Below are positions 36,856 through 45,523 of a DNA stretch of 64,000 bases, piece by piece (position 1 is the first letter of the stretch; each line of letters begins with the position of its first letter). The stretch is from an uncultured Clostridia bacterium (GTDB lineage Bacteria > Bacillota > Clostridia > Oscillospirales > Ruminococcaceae). A model generated the notes under the pieces. The model worked only from the letters and a program-made list of their open reading frames with translations. It did not search any database and had not been told where the DNA came from. The stretch lies in the NCBI GenBank assembly GCA_947089135.1, contig CAMUJF010000003.1:1-64000 (forward strand), read 5' to 3'. A program made the translations under genes and the position numbers.

Positions 36856-36884
36856 ATAATATCACCGCAGTATCTTTTTGTCAA
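36856..36884 (-). promoter_or_regulatory. Promoter of the ilvB-cimA leader
   Basis: TTGACA and TATTAT are separated by 17 bases; TATAAT overlaps three bases further on. Transcription would start near 36849, at the 5' end of the T-box RNA. Confidence 0.75.
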
Positions 36885-36908
36885 TGAATTTTCTGTTAAT
36901 TTTATCGG

Positions 36909-37115
36909 TCAAAAATAAAACAGCTCCTCAAATTTTTTGTCGAGGGCAATGCAGAGGATAAGCGCAAGCTTTGCGGTGGGACTGAACTGACCCGTCTCGA
37001 TAGAACTTACGGTATTCCGCGAAACTCCCACCATTTCAGCAAGCTGGGACTGGGAAAGACCCTTTTCCGCACGAACCTCTTTAAGACGGTTTTTCAGAAT
37101 AAGTTTATCTTCCAT
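36909..37115 (-). CDS. Small XRE-family HTH regulator
   Basis: This 68-residue protein is almost only a helix-turn-helix (KGLSQSQLAEMVGVSRNTVSSIETGQ) plus a C-terminal helix (DKKFEELFYF). It probably dimerises and represses its own promoter, where three near-identical palindromes lie. It begins six bases after the DUF6442 gene stop. Confidence 0.9.
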   Translation of the reverse strand: MEDKLILKNRLKEVRAEKGLSQSQLAEMVGVSRNTVSSIETGQFSPTAKLALILCIALDKKFEELFYF

Positions 37116-37121
37116 AGCGCC

Positions 37122-37442
37122 TCACCACAATATTTGAGCAATAGCCGCAGTCGTCCAAATAACAGCCACAATGTCATAGCAAATCGCCGGTGTGACTAAC
37201 TTTTTTTCTTTTAGCTTCACGGCTTTGTATGTGTACATTACGGCATTTAAGACACAAAGCATTGCAACAAAACTAAAATCAAACATTTGCTCCCTCAGAA
37301 GCTTGACAGCCGTCAGTATAACGCTGAGTATCAGTGCGCTCCATAATCCATACGAACAAGCTTTGGCGTTTATTTCCATTTCATAGGGGTCAGCGTTTTT
37401 GTTTTCATTTCTGCTTTTTTCAAGAATTTCATTTTTGTTCAT
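37122..37442 (-). CDS. DUF6442 family membrane protein
   Basis: The 106-residue protein opens with a conserved polar segment (KNEILEKSRNENKNADPYE) and then has three predicted membrane segments (about 33-52, 58-76 and 87-105). This agrees with DUF6442, a family often encoded beside a small XRE regulator. Its role is not established. AGGAGG precedes ATG 37442; the longer frame to 37499 reads into the operators. Confidence 0.8.
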   Translation of the reverse strand: MNKNEILEKSRNENKNADPYEMEINAKACSYGLWSALILSVILTAVKLLREQMFDFSFVAMLCVLNAVMYTYKAVKLKEKKLVTPAICYDIVAVIWTTAAIAQILW

Positions 37443-37482
37443 AATGTTCCTCCTTGCAGTATCGGGCGGATATTCGTAAATG

Positions 37483-37560
37483 CCAAGTTTTCTTGTCATT
37501 AATTACAGTATAGCACTGACAAGTAAACTTGTCAATAGCTTTGCCAAGTTTACTTGTTGT
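37483..37560. promoter_or_regulatory. Three palindromic operators at the DUF6442/XRE promoter
   Basis: The best copy, TGACAAGTAAACTTGTCA (37517-37534), has 8-base arms around AA. Related copies sit at 37481-37498 (TGCCAAGTTTTCTTGTCA) and about 37542-37559 (TGCCAAGTTTACTTGTTG). Centres are about 36 and 25 bases apart. They overlap the minus-strand promoter, and the nearest operator ends some 84 bases before the plus-strand promoter -35, so the XRE protein is the likely binder. Confidence 0.8.
37507..37535 (-). promoter_or_regulatory. Promoter of the DUF6442/XRE operon
   Basis: TTGACA and TATACT are 17 bases apart, with the -35 box embedded in the central palindrome. Binding there would block RNA polymerase, consistent with autorepression. 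Confidence 0.8.
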
Positions 37561-37642
37561 TTTGTTACTATGCACAAAAACCGACCTTTGATTTGGCGGT
37601 TTTAACTGATAGAATGAAAGAATAGCAAATTATATATTTTTT

Positions 37643-37671
37643 TTGACATTTTCGACAAAATGTGTTATACT
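37643..37671 (+). promoter_or_regulatory. Promoter of the DUF5685 operon
   Basis: TTGACA and an extended -10 (TGTTATACT) are separated by 17 bases, 35 bases before the ATG. Confidence 0.8.
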
Positions 37672-37705
37672 GTTTGTATATACTTTTTATGGCAAGGGGA
37701 TAGGT

Positions 37706-38581
37706 ATGTTCGGATATGTAAAACCTTTTAAACCGCATATGCGGATATGCGAATATGAAACCTACAAAGCTGTATACTGCGGATTGTGCAAAATTCTCGG
37801 CAGGGAATACGGATTTATTTCGCGTATGACCCTCAGCTACGATTTTGCCTTTCTGGGACTTATGGCTCTAGCGCTCAACGACAGTCCGGCTGTGGTCGAG
37901 CCCCAGCGGTGTATTGCTCACCCTTGGCGGAAAACGCCCTGCCTGAAATCTTCCGACGGACTTGCCTATACAGCCGCCGCTGCGGAAATATTGATATACA
38001 ATAAGATCAGGGACGATCTTGACGACCGTCGTTTTTTGGCAAAACTTTTTCCGTGGTTTATGCTGAAGCTTACAAAAAGAGCTTACAAAAAAGCGGCAGG
38101 ACTCTATCCCGACCTTGCAGTCTACACCGCCGAGCAGATGTCCCGTCAGGCAAAGCTTGAAAAGGATAACTGCAAATCCATTGACCGTGCCTCCGAGCCG
38201 TCGTCAAATATACTTGCGGAAATAGCTGCGGGGCTTTCCGATAAAGAAGAGCAGAAGCGCATACTGCGGCGTTTCGGTTATCTTTTGGGACGGTTCGTTT
38301 ACATCGCAGACGCTTTCGACGATGTGGAAAAGGACTTCCGCGCAGGAGGCTTCAATCCGCTTGTTATCGGCAATCCGACAATCAACGACCTTAATCTTCC
38401 TGAAATACAAAGACGCACAGGCGACAGCGTTAATTTTACTCTCGGCGCTCTTGCGGACTCCTATGTCCAACTTGAAATAAAACGCTTTAAACCGATAATT
38501 GACAACATTGTTTACCTGGGACTTAAAAATGCGTTTTATGATCTTATAAGGAAAAAAGAGGAAAACGAGGACAGCGAATAA
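37706..38581 (+). CDS. DUF5685 family protein with prenyl-synthase-like Asp motifs
   Basis: The 291-residue protein belongs to DUF5685, which has no assigned function. It has an N-terminal cysteine set (C15, C25, C28 in CEYETYKAVYCGLC) and C69, H72 and C79. It is otherwise helical and carries two Asp-rich motifs: DDLDD at 103-107 and D202-x3-D206-x3-D210 in ADAFDDVEKD followed by FRAGGF. This pair resembles the two Mg-binding motifs of class I isoprenoid synthases such as squalene/phytoene synthase. That relation is my inference. AAGGGGATAGGT precedes the ATG. It heads an operon with a J-like and a membrane protein. Confidence 0.82.
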   Translation: MFGYVKPFKPHMRICEYETYKAVYCGLCKILGREYGFISRMTLSYDFAFLGLMALALNDSPAVVEPQRCIAHPWRKTPCLKSSDGLAYTAAAAEILIYNKIRDDLDDRRFLAKLFPWFMLKLTKRAYKKAAGLYPDLAVYTAEQMSRQAKLEKDNCKSIDRASEPSSNILAEIAAGLSDKEEQKRILRRFGYLLGRFVYIADAFDDVEKDFRAGGFNPLVIGNPTINDLNLPEIQRRTGDSVNFTLGALADSYVQLEIKRFKPIIDNIVYLGLKNAFYDLIRKKEENEDSE

Positions 38582-38630
38582 TATTCGGAAAAATGACCAA
38601 TGATCAGCTTAAACGGAAAGGAGAGCGGCT

Positions 38631-39209
38631 TTGCGCCGCAAATCTGATATGAACGATCCTTACAGAATTTTAGGCGTAATGCCGACCTCCTCGGATGAAG
38701 AGATAAGAGACGCATACAGAAGTCTGATGCGCCGTTACGAGGGAGACGATGAAAAGCTTTCCGAGATAACGGAAGCTTTTGACAGCATTATGAATCTTCG
38801 CCGCGGAGGAGCGGCACAGTCTTCGGACGGAGGATTTTCCGAGGTGCGCCGTCAGCTTCAGAACGGCAACTATAACGACGCGGACAGTATGCTTGACAGC
38901 ATTGACGCAAAAACCGCTGAATGGTATTTTTTGAAAGGCAGCGTTTGTTACGCAAAGGGATGGCTCAATGAAGCCTATGCGAATTTTTCTCAGGCGTGCA
39001 AAATGGAACCTTACAATCCCGAGTACAATTCCGCGTTAAGGCATATGTCAGAAAGCAAGAACGGACGTATGCAGGGCGATCCAAACGGAGATCCACTCAG
39101 CGGAAACGGAAGAGCGTTCGGTTGCAGTGCGTGCGATATATGCAACGGACTTATCTGCGCGGACTGCTGCTGCGAATGCATGGGCGGCGACTGCATACCC
39201 TGCTGCTGA
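38631..39209 (+). CDS. J-domain-like protein with TPR-like middle and Cys-rich tail
   Basis: Residues 7-55 resemble a J-domain (DPYRILGVMPTSSDEEIRDAYRSLM) but the HPD tripeptide that activates Hsp70 is replaced by YEGDD and the loop is shortened. Residues 75-145 form a TPR-like helical region with YFLKGSVCYAKGWLNEAYANF. The C-terminus has eleven cysteines in about 30 residues, ending in CIPCC. The same tail occurs in related clostridial DnaJ-like proteins and may bind metal. The TTG at 38631 is preferred because GGAG is seven bases upstream. It is 49 bases after the DUF5685 gene. Confidence 0.8.
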   Translation: MRRKSDMNDPYRILGVMPTSSDEEIRDAYRSLMRRYEGDDEKLSEITEAFDSIMNLRRGGAAQSSDGGFSEVRRQLQNGNYNDADSMLDSIDAKTAEWYFLKGSVCYAKGWLNEAYANFSQACKMEPYNPEYNSALRHMSESKNGRMQGDPNGDPLSGNGRAFGCSACDICNGLICADCCCECMGGDCIPCC

Positions 39210-39250
39210 TTTACGGCGTAATTTGCCGTTGAGGACGGAAGTGATGTTTT

Positions 39251-39793
39251 ATGAAAAAAGTAAGCTATAAGGTCGCACTTGGCGGAGTAGTAGCTGCATT
39301 GTGCCTGCTGCTTATGTTCCTGACGGCTGTCTTTCCGCCGCTGAGCATAACTCTGCCGCTTTTTGCCGGAATGCTGATTTTTGTTGTGGCAATAGAAATA
39401 AGCAGCTCATGGGCATTTGTGACTTATGCGGTGGTTGCGATACTGGCGTTTTTCGTTACGCCCGATAAGGACGCGTGGCTGTTTTTTACATTTCTTTTCG
39501 GGTACTATCCTGTTGCCAAATCCTATTTTGAAAAAATAAAGATAAAAGCTCTGTGCTGGCTTTGCAAGCTTGCCGTGTTCAACGCTTCTATAGTGATAAT
39601 TTATTATGTAACGGCAAATCTGTTGGGTACTCTTGATTTGTTTGAGGAGTTTGGTTTTTATAATGAATGGCTTATTCACGCTCTGCTTGTGGCGGGAAAC
39701 TTAGTTTTTCTTTTGTACGAATACGCGCTTACGCTGATAATCGATTGCTACAGAAAATGGTTCAGACCAACGTTTCTGGGAAAGTCAAAATAA
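39251..39793 (+). CDS. Unknown membrane protein with about five segments
   Basis: This 180-residue protein has hydrophobic segments near 7-30, 33-52, 55-72, 100-122 and 140-165 and a basic C-terminus. It resembles small clostridial membrane proteins and could be of the ECF transporter S-component type, but no ligand motif is visible. It closes the DUF5685 operon and is followed by a terminator. Confidence 0.7.
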   Translation: MKKVSYKVALGGVVAALCLLLMFLTAVFPPLSITLPLFAGMLIFVVAIEISSSWAFVTYAVVAILAFFVTPDKDAWLFFTFLFGYYPVAKSYFEKIKIKALCWLCKLAVFNASIVIIYYVTANLLGTLDLFEEFGFYNEWLIHALLVAGNLVFLLYEYALTLIIDCYRKWFRPTFLGKSK

Positions 39794-39817
39794 AAACGGT
39801 AATGCAATTACTGCCGT

Positions 39818-39861
39818 AAAAAATTCTCCGAAAAGACATATGTCTCTTCGGAGAATTTTTT
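39818..39861. terminator. Bidirectional terminator
   Basis: AAAAATTCTCCGAA pairs with TTCGGAGAATTTTT around a short loop with a further ACAT palindrome. It lies between the convergent DUF5685 operon and the DUF2185 gene. Confidence 0.85.
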
Positions 39862-40249
39862 ATTGATCTTGTTTTTCCATACAAATGGGCAGTGTTCCGT
39901 CGTCCGGAATAAATTTACCGTCGGAGGTTTTGATCAGGTATGTTCCAACAGGAGAATTAAGATACGGTATTATGTCGGGATCGTAATTGCAGATAGTGTT
40001 AAGCTTAAAAATGTGAAAATTGTCCGGATTGTCGGAGTACTCCTCATTTTCATCGCCTTTGTAGAAGTGCCAACCGCTGTCCGGCTGATCGGGCAGAGGC
40101 TCATCTCTGAACATATATCCGACCTTCCAGCCCTCCTTGGTTATCATGTCGGACACCATGCAGCCGTCGCCGTTTGGTTCGTTCCAGTTGATAAGTTCTT
40201 TAATTTCCTTGGTTATAAAGCCTTTTTTGTTCTTTTTAAAGAAATTCAT
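39860..40249 (-). CDS. DUF2185 protein (Imm33-like immunity domain)
   Basis: The 129-residue protein matches DUF2185: GCMVSDMITKEGWKVGYMFR, PDSGWHFYKGDE and an internal NFHIFKLNTICNYDPDI segment. The domain is often found as an immunity protein of polymorphic toxins, but also alone in metabolic contexts. No toxin is near. AAGGAG precedes the ATG, and it starts 34 bases after purL on the same strand, so it is probably co-transcribed. Confidence 0.85.
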   Translation of the reverse strand: MNFFKKNKKGFITKEIKELINWNEPNGDGCMVSDMITKEGWKVGYMFRDEPLPDQPDSGWHFYKGDENEEYSDNPDNFHIFKLNTICNYDPDIIPYLNSPVGTYLIKTSDGKFIPDDGTLPICMEKQDQ

Positions 40250-40283
40250 TTACAAAACTCCTTAAAACGATTTTTAGGTTTTA

Positions 40284-43200
40284 TTATTTGAAATATGCCA
40301 CGCCGCTCTCGAAAATCTTCTGATCCTTATTGCCGGGTACGTTTTTGCATACCTCGGAGCCTATACGTTCGCTGTGGCACATCTTGCCGAGGATACGTCC
40401 GTCGGGTGAGGTTATACCCTCAATGGCTTCGTAAGACGCATTGGGATTGAACCTAATATTCATTGACGGAGCTCCGTCGTGGTCAACATACTGGGTTGCG
40501 ATCTGACCGTTATCCGCAAGCTGCTTTATCAGTTCGGGAGAGGCAACAAACCGTCCCTCGCCGTGAGATACGGCAACCCTGTAAATGTCTCCAACCTCGC
40601 AGCCCGCAAGCCATGGGGACTTGGTGGAAGCGATACGGGTGTTTACCATCATGGACTGGTGTCTGCCTATGGTGTTGAATGTAAGAGTAGGGGAGTCGTC
40701 TGTCATGTCCACGATCTTTCCGAAAGGAACAAGTCCAAGCTTGATAAGCGCCTGGAAACCGTTGCATATGCCAAGCATAAGACCGTCCCGGTTGTCGAGC
40801 AGATCGTGAACGGCGTCCTTTACGCGTGGATTGCGGAAAAATGCTGTGATGAATTTTCCGGAGCCGTCAGGCTCGTCGCCTCCCGAAAATCCTCCCGGTA
40901 TCATGATTATCTGGGACTGCTTAACAGCCTTTTCAAAGTATGCCGCGCTTTCCTCCAGAGCAGCCGTTGAAAGGTTCTTTATAACTACGACCTCCGGATT
41001 AGCTCCCGCGCGTTCAAACACTCTTGCGGTGTCGTATTCGCAGTTAGTACCCGGGAACACAGGTATAAGCACTTTGGGTTTTGCAAATGTGGAAGCGTGC
41101 TGAACAGATTCTTTGGCGGTATAGGTGAAAATTTTAGCGGGCTTTTCGTCCGACTGGATATTGCACGGGAAAATAGGTTCAAGCCTGTCCTCCCATTTTT
41201 TCTGAATTTCCGCCATATCGACGGTATATGTCTTGCAGTCTATCTTGTATTCGGAAATGGTCTCGCCGATAACGTTCTCAACTGTGAACGGATCTCCGTT
41301 AAGCTCCACAACGAATGCGCCGTATCTGGAATAGAACAGCAGGTCATCGGAAATTTTCTTGTCAAACTTAAAGCCTATCCTGTTTCCAAGGGACATTTTC
41401 GCAACTGCCTCGGCAACGCCGCCGAAGCCTATCGCCCATGCTGCAACGGCAGTTTTGTCAGCTATGAGCTTTTCCACTCTTTCAAAGCAGGACTTAACAC
41501 TGTCGAATACAGGCAGACCGTTTTCGTCCAGATCTGGAACGATAAGTATTACCTTGTCGCCCGCCTTTTTAAATTCGGGGGAAATTATATTTTTTGCTGA
41601 ACCGATACCCGCAGCAAAGGACACAAGAGTGGCAGGAACGTCAATATTTTCAAATGTACCGGACATAGAATCCTTGCCGCCGATAGCTCCGCAGCCGAGT
41701 TCAAGCTGTGCCTTGAAAGCTCCCAAAAGCGCGGCAAAAGGCTTGCCCCAGCGTGTGGGATTGTTCTGAGTCCTCTCAAAATATTCCTGGAAAGTCAGCC
41801 AGCATTTTTTGTAGCTTCCGCCCGCCGCAACAAGCTTTGCGATAGATTCAATTACCGCGAACATCGCTCCGTGGTAGGGACTTCTGTCGGTAACATAGGG
41901 ATTAAAGCCCCAGCCCATGATCGAACAGGTGTCGGTTTCGCCCTTAAGTACGGGGATTTTCGCAGCCATAACCTGTGTGGGAGTAAGCTGATACTTTCCG
42001 CCGAATGGCATAAGAACCGTACCCGCGCCGATAGTGGAGTCAAAATATTCCACAAGACCCTTTTGTGAGCAGACATTAAGGTTAGTCATCAGCAGCTCCC
42101 AGCTGTCGGCGGTGTCGCTGTAGGTTTTAAGCTGCTTTGTAACAGGTACCGGGACTGCAACAGTCGTGTGTTTTTCTGCGCCGTTCGAGTTAAGGAATTC
42201 CCTTGAAAGGTTGACAATAACATTGCCGTTCCAGGTCATTCTGAGGCGCGGTTCTTTTGTGACTACAGCCACAAGGGTGGCTTCAAGGTTTTCCTTTGCA
42301 GCTTCGGCAATGAACTTTTCTGCGTCCTCTTTGCGTACGACCACAGCCATGCGCTCCTGGCTTTCGGAAATTGCAAGCTCCGTACCGTCAAGACCGTCGT
42401 ATTTTTTGGGTACCTTGTCAAGGTCGATATCGAGACCGTCCGCAAGTTCTCCTATAGCAACGGAAACTCCTCCTGCGCCGAAGTCGTTGCATCGCTTTAT
42501 CATTTTGGTAACTTCGGGATTTCTGAACAGCCTCTGAAGCTTGCGCTCTTCCGGAGGATTACCCTTTTGAACCTCCGCACCGCAGTGCTCCAGAGATGTT
42601 TCAGTGTGAGACTTGGACGAGCCTGTCGCGCCTCCGCAGCCGTCGCGTCCTGTACGTCCGCCTAAAAGTATAATAACATCATCGGGCAGGGGAGTTTCGC
42701 GTATAACGTTTGCTTCGGGAGCAGCTCCCACAACCGCGCCTATCTCAAGACGCTTTGCAACGTAGCCGGGGTGGTAAACCTCTGCAACGTGACCTGTGGC
42801 AAGACCTATCTGGTTTCCGTAGGAACTGTAGCCGTTAGCCGCGCCTACGGTTATCTTTCTCTGCGGAAGCTTGCCGTGAACGGTGTCCTCAACGGGAACA
42901 AGAGGATTGGATGCACCCGTCACGCGCATAGCCTGGTAAACGTAGGAACGTCCCGAAAGCGGGTCGCGGATAGCCCCTCCGAGGCAGGTAGCCGCGCCGC
43001 CGAAAGGTTCGATTTCGGTAGGGTGGTTGTGGGTCTCGTTTTTAAACATGAACAGCCAGTCCTGTAGATCTCCGTCAACATCTACTTTGATTTTTACAGA
43101 GCAGGCGTTGATTTCCTCGGATTCGTCAAGGTCTTTCAAAATTCCGTCCTTTTTCAGCTTTTTAGCGGCAATCGTGGCAATGTCCATAAGGGTGACAGGC

Positions 43201-43991
43201 TTGCCGCCTCTGCCAAGCTCTTTGCGGACATTTATATACTGCTCATAGGTTTTTCTGATGTAGTCAGCATTGATCACCGCGTCGTCAATTGTAGTCAGGA
43301 ACGTGGTATGGCGGCAGTGATCCGACCAGTAGGTGTCTATCATTCTTATTTCGGTAATGGTGGGATCGCGCTTTTCGGTCTCCTTGAAATATTTCTGGCA
43401 GAACTTTATATCGTCAAGATCCATTGCAAGGCCGTACTTGTCAATAAAGCTTGCAAGCTCCGCCTCTTTCAGGTATATAAAGTTGGTAAGGGTTTCTACT
43501 GTTGTGGGAATATCGTATTCAGACGCAAGAGTGCTTACCTCCGCAAGAGAAGCTTCGCGGCTTTCCACAGGGTTGATGATGTAGGATTTTACAGCGGAGA
43601 GCTCATTGGGAGAAAGCTTTCCCTCAAGAATATAAACGCGCGCGTTTCTTACTCTGCACCTTTCGCTCTGGGTAAGTATCTGGATACACTGCTCGCAGGA
43701 ATCTGCGCGCTGATCGAACTGTCCCGGAAGATACTCAACCGCGAAAACGGTTTCGTTTTCCTTTATTTCGGGCAGTTTGTAGGAGCATACGTCTACCGCA
43801 GGTTCGGAGAAAACATTGACTGACGCCAGCTTAAAATCCTCTTCGCTTAGTCCCTCCGCATCGTAGCGGTTAAGGATACGGATATTTCTGAGTCCGTCGG
43901 GGCGCAGAGCCGTTTTTATGTCCGAAAGCAGATTTTTTGCTTCAACGGCGTACTCCGGTTTTTTTTCGACATAGATACGATAGACTGACAT
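40284..43991 (-). CDS. purL: Phosphoribosylformylglycinamidine synthase, single-chain type
   Basis: This 1235-residue enzyme makes FGAM from FGAR, glutamine and ATP in purine synthesis. It joins an N-terminal PurS-like region, two ATP-grasp-like PurM domains (for example HNHPTEIEPFGGAATCLGG and GGKDSMSG) and a C-terminal glutaminase domain (GTNCEYDTARVFERAG; nucleophile Cys in GICNGFQ). The fused form replaces the separate PurS/PurL/PurQ set of most Bacilli. AAGGAGAG precedes the ATG. No other pur gene is in the window. Confidence 0.96.
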   Translation of the reverse strand: MSVYRIYVEKKPEYAVEAKNLLSDIKTALRPDGLRNIRILNRYDAEGLSEEDFKLASVNVFSEPAVDVCSYKLPEIKENETVFAVEYLPGQFDQRADSCEQCIQILTQSERCRVRNARVYILEGKLSPNELSAVKSYIINPVESREASLAEVSTLASEYDIPTTVETLTNFIYLKEAELASFIDKYGLAMDLDDIKFCQKYFKETEKRDPTITEIRMIDTYWSDHCRHTTFLTTIDDAVINADYIRKTYEQYINVRKELGRGGKPVTLMDIATIAAKKLKKDGILKDLDESEEINACSVKIKVDVDGDLQDWLFMFKNETHNHPTEIEPFGGAATCLGGAIRDPLSGRSYVYQAMRVTGASNPLVPVEDTVHGKLPQRKITVGAANGYSSYGNQIGLATGHVAEVYHPGYVAKRLEIGAVVGAAPEANVIRETPLPDDVIILLGGRTGRDGCGGATGSSKSHTETSLEHCGAEVQKGNPPEERKLQRLFRNPEVTKMIKRCNDFGAGGVSVAIGELADGLDIDLDKVPKKYDGLDGTELAISESQERMAVVVRKEDAEKFIAEAAKENLEATLVAVVTKEPRLRMTWNGNVIVNLSREFLNSNGAEKHTTVAVPVPVTKQLKTYSDTADSWELLMTNLNVCSQKGLVEYFDSTIGAGTVLMPFGGKYQLTPTQVMAAKIPVLKGETDTCSIMGWGFNPYVTDRSPYHGAMFAVIESIAKLVAAGGSYKKCWLTFQEYFERTQNNPTRWGKPFAALLGAFKAQLELGCGAIGGKDSMSGTFENIDVPATLVSFAAGIGSAKNIISPEFKKAGDKVILIVPDLDENGLPVFDSVKSCFERVEKLIADKTAVAAWAIGFGGVAEAVAKMSLGNRIGFKFDKKISDDLLFYSRYGAFVVELNGDPFTVENVIGETISEYKIDCKTYTVDMAEIQKKWEDRLEPIFPCNIQSDEKPAKIFTYTAKESVQHASTFAKPKVLIPVFPGTNCEYDTARVFERAGANPEVVVIKNLSTAALEESAAYFEKAVKQSQIIMIPGGFSGGDEPDGSGKFITAFFRNPRVKDAVHDLLDNRDGLMLGICNGFQALIKLGLVPFGKIVDMTDDSPTLTFNTIGRHQSMMVNTRIASTKSPWLAGCEVGDIYRVAVSHGEGRFVASPELIKQLADNGQIATQYVDHDGAPSMNIRFNPNASYEAIEGITSPDGRILGKMCHSERIGSEVCKNVPGNKDQKIFESGVAYFK

Positions 43992-44041
43992 AATTTTACT
44001 CTCCTTATCATGATAAAACTTTACTGCTTGATCCGCAGGAA

Positions 44042-45343
44042 CTACGGAATGATCTCGCCTAAACAGCAGTCATTATCTATTCCTATTATTTTAACATAAA
44101 AAATGGAATTACGCAAACTAATATTGTGATTTTTTTTTGAAATTTTTACTTGTGTGTAATTTGGCGTGTAGCCGTGGGGTACGCCGTCGCTTTTTTCCCG
44201 CTCGAAAAGTACGGGAGCGACCGTCCCTACCTGACTTAGCAGAAATCTTTCACGGCATTTATCCATAGACTTTGCCATTTCCGCGGCGCGGGAACGCTTT
44301 ACAGCTTCGGGAATTTGTTCCGCCATTTCCGCTGCGGGAGTGCCTTTCCGCCGCGAGTAGGCGAAAATGTGCGCTTTTGCAAAGCCAATTGTTTCGGCAA
44401 ATTTCATTGATTCTGCGAAGTCTTCATCGGTCTCTCCGGGAAATCCTACCATTATATCCGTGGTTATTGAGCAGTTGTCAAAATTTGTATTCAACAAATT
44501 TACAATATTTTCATATTGCGCGGAAGTGTATCTTCTGTTCATGGCTTTCAGCGTTTTATCGCAGCCGCTCTGGAGGGACAGATGAAACTGGGGGCAAAGC
44601 TTTTTCTGTTCCGCAAGCCGTTCAACGTCCGAGTCGGTTATGACTTCGGGTTCGATAGAGCCGAGTCTTACGCGTTCTATTCCGTCAACGACGCATACCG
44701 CTTCAATTGCGTCCGCAAGCCGCAGACCAAAGTCCACGCCGTAAAAGGAAAGGTTTATACCTGTCAGCACGACTTCCTTGTAGCCTGCCGCCGCAAGCTC
44801 CGAGACTTCAGAAACAATGTCCCCAAGCGGTTTTGAACGGAAACTTCCCCTTGAATGGGGGATAATGCAGTAGGAGCAGAACATATTGCAGCCGTCCTGA
44901 ATTTTTACAAAAGCACGAGTGTTGAAGTCGTAGCTTGTGTTTGTCATGGGTTCAAAGGACTCGTTACGTTGATACGGCTGAACGCTTAATGTTCGCTGAC
45001 TGTCCTCCAGAAAACGGGAAAACAGATCGGGGAGAGCGGCTCGGTCTTTCGTACCCGTAACGATATCCGCTTCCGAAAGCTCTGCGGCTTTTTCCGCAAA
45101 TGCCTGTGGGAAGCAGCCTGTAAGTATGACGACCGCTTCGGGATACGTTCTTTTGATCCGCCTGATTTCCTTTTTTAGCTTTTTGTCACTGCTTTCGGTG
45201 ACGGTGCAGGAGTTGATAAGAAAAGCGTCAGCTTCGGATTCGGAGGAGGCAGTACCGTACCCATGGGCGGAAAAGTTCTGTTTTATGTTTTCAGTTTCGT
45301 AAAGATTGACCTTGCAGCCAAAGGTTATAAAGTAAATTTTCAT
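44042..45343 (-). CDS. mtaB: tRNA t6A methylthiotransferase MtaB
   Basis: MtaB adds a methylthio group to t6A37 in tRNAs reading ANN codons. The N-terminal MTTase domain has C10 (TFGCKVN), NSCTVT and GCFPQAFA, which bind one Fe-S cluster. The radical-SAM motif CNMFCSYCIIPHSRG binds the second, and the C-terminus has a TRAM-like domain. The 433 residues are typical. The start at 45343 follows GGTGG; the longer frame is not used. Confidence 0.92.
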   Translation of the reverse strand: MKIYFITFGCKVNLYETENIKQNFSAHGYGTASSESEADAFLINSCTVTESSDKKLKKEIRRIKRTYPEAVVILTGCFPQAFAEKAAELSEADIVTGTKDRAALPDLFSRFLEDSQRTLSVQPYQRNESFEPMTNTSYDFNTRAFVKIQDGCNMFCSYCIIPHSRGSFRSKPLGDIVSEVSELAAAGYKEVVLTGINLSFYGVDFGLRLADAIEAVCVVDGIERVRLGSIEPEVITDSDVERLAEQKKLCPQFHLSLQSGCDKTLKAMNRRYTSAQYENIVNLLNTNFDNCSITTDIMVGFPGETDEDFAESMKFAETIGFAKAHIFAYSRRKGTPAAEMAEQIPEAVKRSRAAEMAKSMDKCRERFLLSQVGTVAPVLFEREKSDGVPHGYTPNYTQVKISKKNHNISLRNSIFYVKIIGIDNDCCLGEIIP

Positions 45344-45446
45344 ATAAACCACCGTAAAGTTTGTGAAATATAACAAAAGTCTATGGGGAATAACAGTTAC
45401 AAAATGCATATAAATATACAATTAAAAAAAAGTTTTGAAAATCCTC

Positions 45447-45475
45447 TTGACTTAACGTGATAAAACTGCTATGCT
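45447..45475 (+). promoter_or_regulatory. Promoter of the HPr-like gene
   Basis: TTGACT and TATGCT lie 17 bases apart, about 48 bases before the ATG. Confidence 0.7.
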
Positions 45476-45523
45476 ATATACATACCGATAGGTAAAAATT
45501 CTCATTATTTGGAGGGACAAATT

